From Bimastos eiseni (Eukaryota; Annelida; Clitellata; Crassiclitellata; Lumbricidae), in assembly GCA_959347315.1 (NCBI GenBank), contig OY365810.1, positions 31,643,476-31,707,475 of the forward strand: DNA of 64,000 bases. Reading direction: 5' to 3'. The notes beneath the pieces are model-generated. The model was not told the origin of the DNA, ran no database searches, and worked only from the letters and a program-made list of their open reading frames with translations. Each line of letters starts with the position of its first letter. Position 1 is the first letter of the stretch. Positions 37,880 through 50,999 of this stretch are shown piece after piece. Position numbers and translations under genes: made by a program.

Positions 37880-39260
37880 GGTCCTTCCTGCAGACAAGGG
37901 ATGTGTGACTGCCTTCATACTCCTAGACTTCTTTGCTGCTTTTCACTGTGTCGATCACTGCATCCTACTCAGAGTCTTACAACATTCCTGTAGCATCTCT
38001 GGCGCTATCCTCAACTTATTTCTGTCACCCCGCTTTAGTTATATTCAGAATGTTCACATCAACCTCCTCATAATTATCATCCACCACTTCTGTGCTCGTT
38101 GGTGTCCTGGAAGGCTCTTTCCTAGGGTTCTTGCTTTTCATCCTCCATACTTCTGCACTGTCAGCCATCGCTTCTCGTCATGGTAAAGAGATCCACCTCT
38201 ATGATGATGACACCCAACTCTATGTGCATCTGCGATCAGAGACTTCGTGCCTGCATTGAAATCATGCTATGGAGTCTGTCTTCGCAATTCAAAGTTAACG
38301 CAGTCAAATCCGAGCTAATCTCGTTTGACAATTCCTCTAAGCTCCTACAGAGCACTGAACTCTCAATCTCTACCTCCTCCTCTCAACTATCTCATCCAAA
38401 GTTCATCGACTCGACATCTTCCCTCAACTATTGCAATCTCCACGGCATGCTTGTTTCATCCCATTAGATAATCCAACAACTTCACTCTAGTCTTGACTCA
38501 ACATCACTGAAAACATGGCGTTCCTCATGTACAGAGTATGCGCAGATCAAGTGCCCTGCTGCTTGTCTTACATTGTCACAGTTCGCAGCTGTTAAAAGCC
38601 AATCCTCTCTTCAATCAGCATATGCTGTAAAGTATGTTGTTCCTAGTACACGTCGTCTTTGGCCGGCGGTCATTCACTGTTGCCCTCCATTTGCAACTCT
38701 TTACTTCCTCAAGATCGCTAGCCTCTCAGCGAGACAATCTTTCGCTTTAAGCTGAAAACCTACCTCCTCCAGTCTGCCTATGGCATTTAATGGTTGCCTG
38801 GCTTCAATGTGAACTTTTAGTAAGGAGGGCAGTATCAACTACAGCTGCACTGCATTCGTCAATCCTTTCACTGGCTCCCAGCAACTCAACACATTCGTTT
38901 CAAGACCCTTGCATTGATGCCTTAACTGTCTCCTTGGGTCTGCCTCGTCTACCTTCTAGCCCTCTGCACTACGGTCTCCTCTATTCCTCACCTGGTTTCC
39001 GTTGGTTCCTCTGCCCGCAGACTTCTGGTGGCTCCCCGCATGCGCTCTGCCATGGCCCAATCCAGGAGCTTGGCCTACATGGGTCCCACCAGCTGGAACA
39101 TCCTTCCCCTTTGGGAGGAGCTGTGGTCTCTGAGACACTCTACCCCTGCTGCCTACCAGAAGTGCCTAAAGACTTTCCTGTTCTCCATTTAGCTATGTGT
39201 TGAGTCGTGAGCGCCTCTGATTCAAGTGGAGCCATAAAAGTTCTAAATTACATTACATTC
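37880..39260 (+). mobile_element. CR1/L2/Rex-like LINE relic
   Basis: 37,905 onward reads FAAFHCVDHCILLRVLQHS, the RT block normally written DLSAAFDTVDH.ILL.RL. YDDDTQLYVHLRS follows near 38200, equivalent to the YADDTQLY catalytic motif with the first residues altered. The RT tail is degraded. The 3' end carries TGAGCGCCTCTGATTCAAGT and GGAGCCATAAAAG, the shared LINE tail. Several frameshifts make it inactive. It lies between LRRC45 and DNAJB12. Confidence 0.8.
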
Positions 39261-40172
39261 TATAAACATCGACTTCTGAAGCGTTAAGTCATTTGCGGCA
39301 CTCGACAAAAATTCATTTCCCAAAACCGCATTCTGAAACACAAATGCCTTACTAATGCTACATTTTAATCAATCACAGATTATATTTTATGAGATATCCA
39401 GGATTTATTTTTCTCAAAAGTATATACAAGTCAGTTCACTGAAGATACAGATCGTACAAGTCCATCAAAATTCATTCCAGTTTCTTATTAACAAGTCCAC
39501 TTTTAACTTCAGTTGCAAAATACACCTTGACCTACATGTATGTCGTTGAAAACAACTGTCAAACATGGGATTAGCAAAACATCCGATTACTCTGCCATAT
39601 CAAGTGGACACAAATTTATGCATTCTCTAGCAGCCAATGTAATTTGGCCGACGTATTTCATCAGTCTGATTTGATTGGCTACACCCAAAAATCCTAGTCA
39701 CTCAAAGTGCCTGATCATAAGTGCTACTAATGTTTTGCATACAAATACTTAGCAAAGTTTGTGACTGCCTTGACCTCAAGTATGCAAACAAGAAACACAA
39801 GCAATTTAATTTCGAACAGATGAACAAGGTAAGAGTGGCACAAATATCTTGCAAACATGAGGTCAAAATAAGTTCAAAGCACCTGGCCATTGATCAAAAC
39901 AAAACCCACTAAAACTCAGTGACTGCAAAAGAAGAAAATCCGAACAGCTACAGCAAACCGCAGAATCACAACTCCACTCAAATGTAATGAATGGAGGGCA
40001 AAACAATGCCAATTAAATAAAAGGTACACATCAAAAGTATTGCAACAGGAGATAAATCACAATAATATTATAAAATATAATTTGTCCTGTGCTGTGTTGC
40101 AACAGGAGCCAAAGTGTATGTCGTCTTCCAATCTGAATTGTTGATTAATGTAAGGTGAGAGAGGTGGAACTT
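39261..40172 (-). other. probable 3' UTR of the DNAJB12-like gene
   Basis: Sequence below the stop at 40173. A minus-strand AATAAA (39409-39404) lies about 765 nt downstream and is a reasonable polyadenylation signal. No other gene was seen. Confidence 0.4.
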
Positions 40173-43100
40173 TTAGCCATAAATCTCTTGAAGTAGTTCA
40201 CAAGATGGCATCTTCATAACCCTTGCATTTTCATACATTTTGGCATTATCGTAACTTCTTGCTTGATATAGTAATGATTCTCCTACAAAACGAACAAATG
40301 AGATTTCTCTCTGAAAGACCGTAAAACTACAAATGAAACAATCTTGGTTCGGTTATAGTCATACCAATTAAAATCAGTTGGCACATGCAGAATATTCTAA
40401 ATGAGGCACATTGAGGGATTCGCAAACTCTAAAATAAAAACTAACTAGGGTCCAGGATCAGACATGAGAACAAGATGGACCTAAAGAATTTAAAAATAAA
40501 TGATGCACCCTCCTCATTAATTCCTAATTAACATGCCACACATCAACTGTTTAAAGCAATATTTTCTAAATGGTGCATATGACAGTCTTAGTTAAGCTTC
40601 TGTACATTTAGTTTCTAGTTGTATGATATAATTAAGCTGCAACCAAGATAAATTAGATAGATCAAACAAATATCTATGCGAATAACCTAATGTAGTATAG
40701 GTAGGGCCCCGTGGTCTATGCAATCATGCAATTTTGCACTTTTTTGCATAAATTCCTAAATGGAAAGTTTTCACAAATTATTGCATAAAGCTTAGAAATT
40801 TTGGTCAGTGTCAACAATAATTGGCTTGTCCAGGCTATTATTAGCCTATATGGGCCATAGTTTATCGACCAGACAACGTAATTGTTGATGACTAGGACTC
40901 GTGGTTTATACAATTTTTTTAACTACCAATTTTCGCATAACCTACGGGGCCTAAGCGTAGGGATCGTCTTCTAGATTAATTGCTGTGCCATTTATGGTTG
41001 CTACATGGGTGTCCCAGTCTAGCGGGATTCGCGTCTCTTTTGGGGCTCCCTTTGTAGTCAATGTTAAATGTATTTGTTCATTCACTACTGATGTATTATG
41101 TTCAATTGGCTGCAATAAAAACACTTCTGATTTATGATTTTAATTTTTTTTGGCCAAGTCGGCATGGGTCACGAGCATCTCAGAATAGTTATCTTGAAGG
41201 GGTGTTATATTAATTCCATAGGTAGTGCAACAAAACAGTAAATTAATTCACCAAACATACCAGCACAAACTCTAAATCAGAAAAGTCCATCGTAGTAGCA
41301 GTTAGAATGTCCGTAGACAACATGTATTATTGAAATGCTTTACCTCATCTGATCAGCACTCGGTAAAGGATAGAAACAACAAACATAGCCGGAAGTTGCT
41401 TACTGTAAGTACGTTCTCGGTAGCACGATTGTCTTAGATGTGAAATATATTCGTCTTCCACTTGCAACTCCAGCTTCCTCAAGTCACCTTTGAAAGTGTT
41501 ACTGAAGTCTGACTTGACAAAGTAAGCAACTTTTAGGTTCATAGTCTCTCGTTTCAAGGTATATTTCCTGTCAACAATGCAACAGAATATGTCACATCAT
41601 GTAACCAGCAATTTATAGACTGCTATTTAATGCAACATTGGTTCCAGTAGAGACTAACTTACTCTACCATAACTAGCACCTCATAATAACCTTATAACAC
41701 AGCATTAAAACACAATATATATATATATATATTTTTTTTATATATATACATATTAGTAGTAGAAACACGCCTCTGATACTATTCTTTCACTGCTCCAGTT
41801 AATAGAAGCTGAGCAGTCCCTTCAGCTAACCAACTCCACCACTGTTTGCACCCTGACAGTGCCAGTCCTAAGTCTGGATAAAGGAGGAGGGCGACACTAA
41901 TGATATTTGTAAGCACACAGCGTCGTTAAAGTTCAACTACTTAGCTAGGCTGAGATGGAACAAGGGTATAAGAATTAGTGACTTCAATTTCTTAGCCTGT
42001 TTGCGATAGCGTATGCATATTTCTGCCCAAAAAGAATTTAACCTTTGACCTTTAGACAAGCTGACCACTAACTATAACACGCCCCAGTAATAAGCATCTG
42101 CATAATACTGCTAGTAACTGTACTCATTTGTATAAAAGAAAATCAACAATTTACTGATAAACCATGCAGCCATTACTAAGTGATTACTTCCAATGGAAAA
42201 ACTAAGAAGCGATTGGAAAACCAATTCAGTTCATAATTACAGGGCTAAGTCCCTTCCCCTCCTGATTGCCAGTACTTACGTTTCTCTCTGAAGAGTATAC
42301 AGTGGATCGGCTGTGAGAAAGCTGTTCACCAACGAAAGGATGATGACCAAGAGGAGTGGCGAAAGACGCAGAAGAGCCGCGTATGAATTCTGAAACAGAT
42401 ACAAACTTAACTTCACTAAAACTATCCAGAAAAAATTGTACAACATAAGCAATGATATTTATCTTACAATGAAATCTTTTACTGTATCACCAAGGCCGTA
42501 CCGAGCAATAATTGTGCCCTGTGCCTTGCTAATTTCGCTCTGTGCTTAGCTAATTGCGCCATGTGTGTATCATCCATTTGGCGACCTCACATTTTGAAAA
42601 TAGTGCATTTTATGGAATAATAAGTTATTCAATCCTGAAATTTGCGCCCTTTCCACATTTGCACCCTGGGCCTAGGCCCCGCTGATTTCCCTTCGGTACG
42701 GTCCTGTGTATCACTGATGCCTTAGGAATTCTCCACGTTCAATTTGCTAAATCCATATAGGCCTACATATCACTAATAACTCCATCTTTATAAATTGAAA
42801 GAAAGCATTTCTCTCACAGACTGTCTGTTTTCTTATGGCAATTGGATTTGCAAACAACCTGATCCCAGATTCCAACTCATCTGGCATTTTTCCTTTTCAT
42901 TAGTATGACATCACTAACACTTCATATCAATGTCTCACCCATGCTAGCTTAATGGAAAACTCCAATTCTAATGAAATTTACTGATACATAAAATTTTAAT
43001 TTCAATTCCAACTCGAATAACTTAAATGTAATTAATTTATAAAGAAAGAAATCAATAGAGAAGTAAGCATTGTGGAGAACCTCTTCATTTGCTTCTGTTG

Positions 43101-46100
43101 CATGTTGACGATGCTGATGTTGAAAACGAGGCTGATGGAACATATATCTCGTTGTTCGACCTGAAATGGAACACATATATTCAATTCTAAGAATCATGAG
43201 AATGATATAACAATATTTGAATACTTATTATTTACACAAAGACCAAAAACACTCACTTCACATAGCAATAGATAAAAGTCTTTCAATGCAGCCTTGACCA
43301 ATCCACAAAAATCAATACCAAATAGAACATGAAACTTGTACAGCTTAACATAAACGTTTCCATAATAGATCAGCATAATCTGTGCCTTCCTGTGTTCGAG
43401 TCATGAGCGCCTCTGATATCGAGTGGCGCTATATAAGTCTTCCATTACAATTACACGCAAAATTACAAAACATATTAAACAGAATTCCCATTAATGATTC
43501 TTGGATAAAAACTTTATAACACAACAAAGAGAGGGTAAAAATATTCACCCGATGCAAATCCACCACCGAAGAACATGTTGAAGAGATCCTCTGCTGAAAT
43601 ATCCCCTACAACAAAAGAAAAACAACACATGAATATCAATCAATCAAAGAACTACAAGCAAATCAACAAGAAACAAAATGGTAAAATCAAACGTATTCAT
43701 AGCAACTGGTCACCAAGAGCAATAAAAACACTGGAAATATCAAAAGACAAAGATAATATGACATGGTTCATGCCTTTGTTCCTAGCTGCCTAGGCCATTG
43801 CTCCACTATAAATGTGTCTCTTGGAGTCAGATTGGGCAATTGGAACAAGTACTATGATCAGTTGCATTCCTTATATGGGTTTCCCAAGGACAGGTCACAT
43901 GGTTAGCTTTTCTCCAATGCATTCTATCCAGTGTCTCTCTGCTCTTGTTTGGCAAAGTGTGGGTGGTATTGCACCAGTTTATCTCCAGAAGCTGTGCCAT
44001 CTCATTGACGGTGCTTATCGCCATACGCCACTCCACTCTGCTTCCCATGGGGATCTGGCTGCTCCCTTGCACATACCTCAATGATGCACCCCTGGGCATA
44101 TATTTGCAGTGGTGGGTCCAACCCCGAAGAACTTCGTACCCTGTCTAGAAATTCTCTGTCTAAATTATTCCAGTGTTCTTTAAAATTGGACCTGAAGTGT
44201 CTCTGAATGAAAAAAAATCTTCAAGTGGAACCATATTAAGTTTCACTGATTAATTGATTGATTAGCACACAACCAGTTATAAGTCGGTCTAAATTTATGA
44301 CTGGTTTTGTGTGCAGAATGGTCACATATGAAAAATGATAAAATATATGAAAAAACTATCAGCAATTTTTTACATTCTTATTTCTACTAACATTGACAAC
44401 TGTAAAATACATAATTTTTTTAAGTTAAAGCTCAATAATAATCAAGTGCAACTGTCTCTCATGACAAAAATTGATGATGAAGTCAGCAAAACCAGGTTAT
44501 CGATATCGAAAACCTAGAGTAACTGACCTTCAAAGCCTCGGGTGTAGTCATACTCGCTGTATGAGCCATGGTGAGCACTGTGATGAGAAACGTTGGCATG
44601 TTCTACCTCACTGCCAAACTGGTCATATCGTTTTCGTTTTACAGGGTCACTGAGTACCGCAAATGCATTACCGATAGCTATTTATAACATAAAAATAAAA
44701 CTGTTAATCTCCAAAATAACAGAATAAAAAAACAAATTCTAGCAATAAATAATAATAAATCAAATACTCGACATTTCAACATGTTTATATTCCACAGTTT
44801 ACCATGAAATAGCATGTATACCTTTCAAAGACTATAAAATAAGAGGAAATATAAGACCACAGTATTCTAAAACCTTAGAAATTGATAAAATCCCCACACT
44901 CCAATATTTTCTAGATAACAAACAGATGTGCATATAATATGATTCAAAGACAAAAACTTTATACTACCAAGAGAAAATAAGCTACAACAACTCCACTGCT
45001 GCCTGCACTCCTGCAGTGCCAGTCCCAAGCCTGGATAAAGGAAGAGGGCGACAGATATGGTCCTTACAACCACAGTGTCATTAACAAAAGAAGCTACAAA
45101 AACATCCCAATGCTGCATAAAGTAAACACTTCATTAAATTTTAATAGAAACATTACACAGATCAAAGACTAAAGGAATCTGGAGGGAAGTGCAGATCAGC
45201 TATTGGAATGGATGATGGAGACCTGCCTTTGAAAGCCTCAGTGGCACCCGGTGCGTGGTTCTTATCTGGATGAAACTTCAAAGCCATTTTCTTGTAGGCT
45301 TTCTTTAAGTCATCCTCTGAACAATCCTGACCAATACCTAAGATTTCATAATAGTCTTTGCACTTTCGTATCCTAAAAACATTCATAAAAAATATTTGGT
45401 GGTCGTGGAAGAGGTGATAATTGAGATGATAGCAGATGATCCGGTTGAATGGTAAAGGCACCCATACGTCTTGGTCATACCATTTGGTATCATTTAAGCG
45501 CCCCAATTTACGTTTAACATGAAGTGGTGCTATGACCTTCACAGCTATTTAAATGTGATGTGCTATATTGGTCAGCATGCCATATGGGATCTGCAGTAAA
45601 TGTGTCCATATTATTCAAGCCTGATTGATATGAATCATTATGAGACATGCCTCCTATTGACTATGCATTAACACTACAACTACATCATGTAGTGTTACGT
45701 TTGGACATGTTGAAGGTGTTAAATGTTTGATGATTAGATGTCAGAGGTCGGACAGAGGTGATAACATGCAGCAATTTCTACCTCTTACATAATATGTATT
45801 TTTGACAATACCCATTATGAACCCAGATACTTGAAGTAGCAAAGAGAGTCTGCATTAATCAGGTTTGGGTAATAATTAAGTGAAATTAATAATCAAATTG
45901 ATACGACATGTAGATCAATACCACGTGCAGTCTGTTACAGTATACATTCATTGATAAAGGGGTTAGGAAGGGCATTTAACAGGTTCAAACCCTCCTGATG
46001 TATCTATGATTGTACCATCCCACCGAGAAAACACATTGTTAGAAATGCATTAATGACATGAAAAGTAAAAAAATTATAAAAATGCAGGGAATATAAAAAA

Positions 46101-46537
46101 AGTCATCAAATGACAAAGGGATTAAATGAATGGTTAAATAACATTGTGCGGCTAATGAAGCTCAGTAAGAAGGACAATACTGTGAAAAGGCAATCTAAAA
46201 ATTGGAGCATAAAAATTCATTCATAATCAGGGTCAACATTACAAAGCTCCTCCACAGTTCTCGGATATAGTCTGAAATTGATGCATTAAAGATCAGGTCA
46301 AAGTCCACATTAAGCATAACTCAGCGTACTGAAACACTAATCTGACATTCTGCACCACATTCATCCTGTTTTCAAAGCCAGAGCAGCACTAACCTTTGAA
46401 CTGAACTCAGCTGTTCATCCGTATAACTTGGCTGGCTGCTCTCGGTATGTGCTGTTTTCTCGCTGTTCACTCTCTGCCTTGGCTTTCCCTCTGTTCCGTG
46501 CGCCCCAGGAGCCGATTGGTCATCTACAGACATTGCT
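40173..46537 (-). CDS. DNAJB12-like ER membrane J-domain co-chaperone
   Basis: Eight phase-matched exons, 5' to 3': 46537-46394 (ATG at 46533), 45372-45227, 44677-44528, 43605-43549, 43160-43081, 42389-42280, 41567-41404, 40261-40173; 311 aa. The J domain (about 53-117) has [13 protein letters not shown] at 81-83 and [20 protein letters not shown]. Gly/Phe-rich [16 protein letters not shown] follows, then a TM helix near 196-216 ([13 protein letters not shown]) and a DUF1977-type lumenal end ([29 protein letters not shown]). DNAJB12/14 sit in the ER membrane with the J domain in the cytosol, recruiting Hsc70 for ER-associated degradation. B12 fits better ([19 protein letters not shown]). Human B12 has about 60 more N-terminal residues, not found here. 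The intron after the J exon uses a GC donor (45226-45225). The donor after 43081 (GTTCTC) is weak, so that border is uncertain. Confidence 0.9.
40702..40953. mobile_element. hAT-like MITE in DNAJB12 intron (252 bp)
   Basis: Ends TAGGGCCCCGTGGTCTATGC and, inward from the right, TAGGCCCCGTAGGTTATGCG. The flanks AGTATAGG (40694-40701) and AGCGTAGG (40954-40961) agree at 6 of 8 positions. There is no coding capacity. Confidence 0.75.
41160..41215 (+). mobile_element. LINE 3' tail fragment
   Basis: CGAGCATCTCAGAATAGTT, then CTTGAAGGGGTGTTATATTA: a diverged copy of the shared LINE tail, within a DNAJB12 intron. Confidence 0.5.
41810..41945 (+). repeat. dispersed repeat X, copy 1
   Basis: Contains AGTGCCAGTCCTAAGTCTGG then ATAAAGGAGGAGGGCGACAC. 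Related copies occur at 44985-45095, 58810-58915 and 61395-61500, all in the same orientation. Conserved core: CAGTCCCAAGCCTGGATAAA. No terminal inverted repeats or tail were defined. The family is unknown. Confidence 0.75.
42491..42706. mobile_element. hAT-like MITE with perfect 8-bp target duplication (216 bp)
   Basis: Ends CAAGGCCGTACCGAGCAA and, inward from the right, CAGGACCGTACCGAAGGG. Identical 8-bp flanks TGTATCAC lie at 42483-42490 and 42707-42714. It lies in the DNAJB12 intron between exons 43160-43081 and 42389-42280. Confidence 0.9.
43390..43450 (+). mobile_element. LINE 3' tail fragment
   Basis: CATGAGCGCCTCTGATATCG then AGTGGCGCTATATAAGTC: the tail signature shared with 39190-39260 and 50930-50995. 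In a DNAJB12 intron. Confidence 0.7.
43900..44210 (+). mobile_element. LINE C-terminal RT relic in DNAJB12 intron
   Basis: Plus-strand text [20 protein letters not shown], followed by [17 protein letters not shown], matches the copy at 50640-50800 (ALVWRCLSDTAPAYLQELCR, RRPLRSAFLGDLIVPF). Both are the thumb and C-terminal region of the same LINE type. Confidence 0.75.
44985..45095 (+). repeat. dispersed repeat X, copy 2
   Basis: CAGTGCCAGTCCCAAGCCTG then GATAAAGGAAGAGGGCGACA, as in copy 1. In the DNAJB12 intron between the J-domain exons. Confidence 0.75.
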
Positions 46538-48500
46538 CTAAACAAAACCAGACAGAGCATATAATTTGGAACCTTTGAAAGGCTACAGAAATACTTGATA
46601 TAAGCACTTTCATAAATATTCACATTTAGAACAACTGTTTAAAATTTCGCCTTTAACTCTGTTGCAGTGAACTTCATGACCCCGTTAGAGCGACATGTTC
46701 TTTTGATAGTTACTTTGAATGATGCTTTATGGTGCAACATTGTCATGATGCTATTAATTCACTTCATTCACATTGCTACTAAGTACTAACTCACATACTT
46801 ATTTGAGCAAACGTAGTACACTGTGGGAGGTGGTCGCAGCATTCTATTCAATTCTGGGCCATATTGGTCAGTCTCCACCGGACTAGTGTCAACTCTTACC
46901 GAAAGTAATCTGCGGGCAATTCTGATCTCTGTGAGGCATAATGTCTTTACTTGACTGAGATTGGTGCAAAATAGCATCACACATCAGATCTATCCACGAA
47001 CCCCAAAAATAATATGCGACAAAAATTCGAGTTTTGTCAAAAACTTTCAACATCTTTCCAATGTAATGTAATATCTTCTAAATATCTCCATGCAAAAAAA
47101 GACACATCAGAGAGACTAGCTTATTAACTGCCACTGCATTGAATCAAGTCCGCAATAGCCAGGCTGTGTTGTTCATTCCAATGCCGAGTCAAAATCCGGG
47201 AAGGTAAAGCTGAGGAGGCAGCACGAAGCCATGGCGGCTATTGCGCAGGCAGTCTTGCAATCTTGTCATCAAGCATTGGGTGCAGACGATGAAGGTCATG
47301 AATATGCATATAGCAGCTGGGTGAGTTAGCTGGTTAAAGTGGTCAGCAAAGGTAAGGTGTTTATCAAAGAGGATTTTGTTTTTTAAAGGTCTAGGTTCAT
47401 CAACTTGGTGTCACCCAGGCTGATACCTGGGTGATTATGTAATATGTAGATGACTTAGTTCATCTGCAAGAGGGTGATGGATAAAAGACATGAACAGTTG
47501 TGCAATGTAGGCATACAGAAGAAGATCAATAGAGGATGAGGAATGTGTTGGCTGAGTGGCGAGGTGGAAATGTCAATGAACACAGAATACAGAACAGCCC
47601 TTGAGGAAGACTGCAGACAAGGGTGCACCGATCAGATGATAGGCCATCGGCATGAACAGTGAGAAACATGAGGAAAGGTACGACCCTATTATGATATGGC
47701 AGTACCAGACATTCCAAATACATAGGTAAGGCACTTAGTGAGGATAGCAAGATCCATTGTATCGGATGCGTAGCGAATCGTCGAAAGCCGAAACTCATTT
47801 CCCCATATCCCAAAAAAAAGGAATCTGCTTAAATGGAAGCTGGATCCATGAAAAGAATTCACGCATTAGCTGAATAATGAATGAATTGCGCTGTTTTGAG
47901 ACAGCTCAGCTTTTTTTAATAGTACATTGCTGTTTTCGGGGAATCTGGATTTTTGGTCTTTTCAGCGTTTTAGGGGATTCAGGTTTCGATGATTCGGGTT
48001 GATATCATTGTATCGAAGGCGCAAAAATATCCCAATGAAACTAACAAGATAGGCCTGCGCATATGACAGTCAGCCATCTATAAAATACAGAATTACATAA
48101 ACTTTAGCCCTAACATTTTAAGAAGCTCGATATACTATTAAACCGCTTAGAACTTTATTAAATGTTTATCGGAACGATCTTTAACACATGAAGCATCTTG
48201 AATCACGCTATCTGGTATTAGAAGACTCACAATGGTCCTATGTACAGTCATCGCATCACAAAGCACAATTCGAATTAAAAACTTACTTCAGCGGTTAAAT
48301 GGTGTTCCTTGTGGGTAAATGTCTCGACTATTTTTAATGGAAAGTAAATTTGATATATTTTTTTTATAAATTTGTAATTAGCCTCCTTTGCGTCACTACA
48401 CACAACGATCGAACGGCCATTTAACTGGAAATCACTGACAATGTATTATTTAATAGATGACGTTTAAACATATTTTAAGATGCGCCACCTTTTGGCGCTA
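46538..48500 (-). promoter_or_regulatory. DNAJB12 5' region, candidate untranslated exons
   Basis: Two strong unpaired donors on the minus strand, TTTCG|GTAAGAG (exon edge 46900) and CTGAA|GTAAGT (exon edge 48287), suggest 5' UTR exons upstream of the ATG at 46533. An AAATGGCCG (YY1-like) site lies near 48410-48420. The expected N-terminal helical segment (EAERC-type) of DNAJB12/14 was not found in any frame here. A LINE relic occupies 47160-47830. Confidence 0.35.
47160..47830 (-). mobile_element. LINE reverse transcriptase relic
   Basis: On the minus strand, about 47625-47580 reads CSLPQGLFCILCSL, a decayed GVPQGSVLGPLLF. The LTFADHF-like segment lies near 47360. The degradation and layout resemble the relic at 1-900. 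Confidence 0.6.
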
Positions 48501-50330
48501 AAACAATAATATTTCGGATTTCCGTCAGGTTCTAAAAATGTGAATACGAGTGAAGGCATGTTGGTTTTTTAGTGTTTTAGTTTTTTTGTTTTAACCAAAA
48601 GATTAAAAAAATGATAATTTTTGTTTTTTTGTTTTTGAAATATTTCTATTCAATTTACTAATAAATTATTACTAAGTTATTACTAATGGTGTACGCGTGT
48701 TATTCAGTCCGAAATCAAACTAAATTAACTATAAAAACGCGTAGGAACTCTTTTTCATGCTATGTTTGATGCTAATAACAACGAAACAGTTGTGACAAAA
48801 TCAAAAAGAAAACTAAAAACCAAAGAACCAATTACCAAATAAACCACAAAACCCAACTTTTTACTTTAAAAATCTTGTTTTTTTGCACCTCTGATTCGCT
48901 CTGCTGAGCGGAGGTTCTTGTGGTTCGATTTGCCCGTCCAGCAGCTAAATAAAACCATGCATTCTCTGTTGCAGGCTCTGTATATGGCAACGTTGTCTGC
49001 TTGATCTGCGAATTCACTATAAATCGTGATTGAAAAGCATTCAAAGGTTCCGCGACTTCACTTTTATATATTTTTTCTTCATCAAACTCATTGATAATTT
49101 TAAACGATTGAAAGAAAGGCAGTATAAGTCTACGCCTTTCTTCTAAACGTTAAAAATTATCCATTTTTTAAAGATAACTGATGAACAAATATTTGCAGAT
49201 TCATTTTGAAGGAAGCAATATCATTGCACGAATATTTAAACAGTTTGTTGCTGCCCTGTAATTTCAAGTTTAACAAGTTAGCTTGGTCACTGGATGTATA
49301 ATTGTAATTTCTAGGCCAGTATTTGGGAGGCCCTGTATGCGGAACTAATGTTAATTTGGTTCCACCCATTGTTACTGACTGTAGGCCTACATCTATCATT
49401 GTAGGCCTACTATTATTTATTACTGTACTGCTGTGGTTAACAATAAAAAAAGCTAATTGATTGATTGATTGACTGTGACTACTGAACAGTACGTAGGCCT
49501 ATGACCAGATTAAAGAGCGGTTTACAACAGGATTTGACAGAGGAGATGCTTCAGCTAAGATAGATTAACTAAGAATATGAATGAGTAGGCTTAGGCCTAT
49601 ATAATGAGCTGTTTGATGCCAATCACAATATTATTGCTGATGTAAGATCGAGAGGCAAGATGTTTGAAGGTCGATCGTTGTAGGTAAGATTTTTAATTTT
49701 GTGATGGATGCTCTGAGCGATTTTGCAACTAATGAACTAATGAAGAGATCAAATAGACCTACACATGAGTTTTCACATTAGTGCATTAATATGTTCTGCG
49801 GCGCAGCGGCTGGTCTCATTTGCGTAACCTGGTGATCGGATTCATTCATTCACTAAAAATGTAGGATCTATAGCGACCTTTCAAGCCAACTAGGCCTACA
49901 TGTACTCAAAAGCGCTCCCAACACCACTGCACGATGCCGGGAACAGACGTATAGGCCTCAGCACACTTGTAAGAGCAGCTACATGTAGATCTGCTCTTGC
50001 AGGTGTAGCCTAGCTAGCGGGCAATATTGTTTAAATCATCTATCAAAACTGCGTAGATGCGGTGGAACAAAGTCATGCGGCAAATGTGAAAGGGGCAAAA
50101 AACACGTATACACCTAAACTTAGATCTATAGGCCTAATGGAGTTGTCTAGGCCCTATAACGAGTTGTTAGGCTAGGCATATCACTTACACCGCTATATCA
50201 AAACGTGTGCGCGAATTTTTTATCAGCCGCAATTTGAAACTACTTGAACAAATATAATTCGTGTAAGAAAAGCAGTAAAATATATAATTTGTTTTGATAT
50301 GAATCAATCATTGGTCGATTATGAAGCGTT
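47831..50330. other. gene-poor AT-rich region
   Basis: Contains poly-T tracts near 48355, 48585 and 48620 and many TAGGCCTA palindromes (about seven between 49384 and 50140). No exon was recognised beyond the possible UTR exon near 48287. Confidence 0.5.
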
Positions 50331-50359
50331 CGGATGGTTGTCTATGGATGCGTAGGGGA

Positions 50360-50995
50360 GAGTGCCACAAGACGCGCCAGATTCTCGTTTCTTGGGTCTG
50401 GTAGGCCTACTCTCACCTACTCTCACTCGCGCGGCAAATGGGGTCGCTGCTGCCCGCTCAATGCAATTTGCTATAGACTCCCTTGGTGGTTGGATGTCGT
50501 CAAATCGGCTTCGTCTGAACCCATCAAAAACGCAATTTATCTGGCTTGGCACCAGACAGCAGCTGGCGAAAATTGATCTCTGCATGTACCCTCTCTGCCC
50601 AGTTTTCCCTCTTCACTTTCTACGCCTCTGTTTGGGATTTAGGATATCTGCCTTAGTTTGGCGCTGCCTTAGCGATACTGCACCTGCTTATTTGCAGGAG
50701 CTATGTCGCCCTATCACTGCCAGTAGTGGTCGACGACCACTTCGTTCTGCATTTCTTGGCGACCTGATCGTTCCTTTTGCACGCACTTCCATAATGCAGA
50801 ATCGGGTTTTCTCGGTCGTGGGACCTACAATTTGAAATTTACTTCCCATAGGGCTCCGTCTCCTACCTTAGAACTCCTCATCTTCATTTTACGCCTCTGT
50901 TAAAACTGTCCTTTTCAGCCGAGGATTAGGCCGGGAGCGCCTCTGAGTAGATTTCTTGAAGGGGCGCTATATCAAGTATTTTTGATTGATTGACC
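50360..50995 (+). mobile_element. LINE relic with 3' tail
   Basis: Reads GGWMSSNRLRLNPSKTQFIW then LGTRQQL, the conserved C-terminal RT block (W...N.L.LN..KT....G). An internal deletion follows, then ALVWRCLSDTAPAYLQELCR. The 3' end is GGAGCGCCTCTGAGTAGATT, CTTGAAGGGGCGCTATATCA and a (GATT)n tail. It is the best-preserved 3' end of this family in the window, but the frame is interrupted. Confidence 0.85.
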
Positions 50996-50999
50996 TACG

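Noticed and set aside
46786..46980. N-terminal coding exon of the DNAJB12-like gene
   Set aside because: Strong donor, but the reading phase does not match the next exon and the sequence does not resemble the family's N-terminus; at most an untranslated exon.
50362..50835. 157-residue plus frame as a host gene
   Set aside because: It matches LINE reverse transcriptase blocks and ends in the shared LINE tail.
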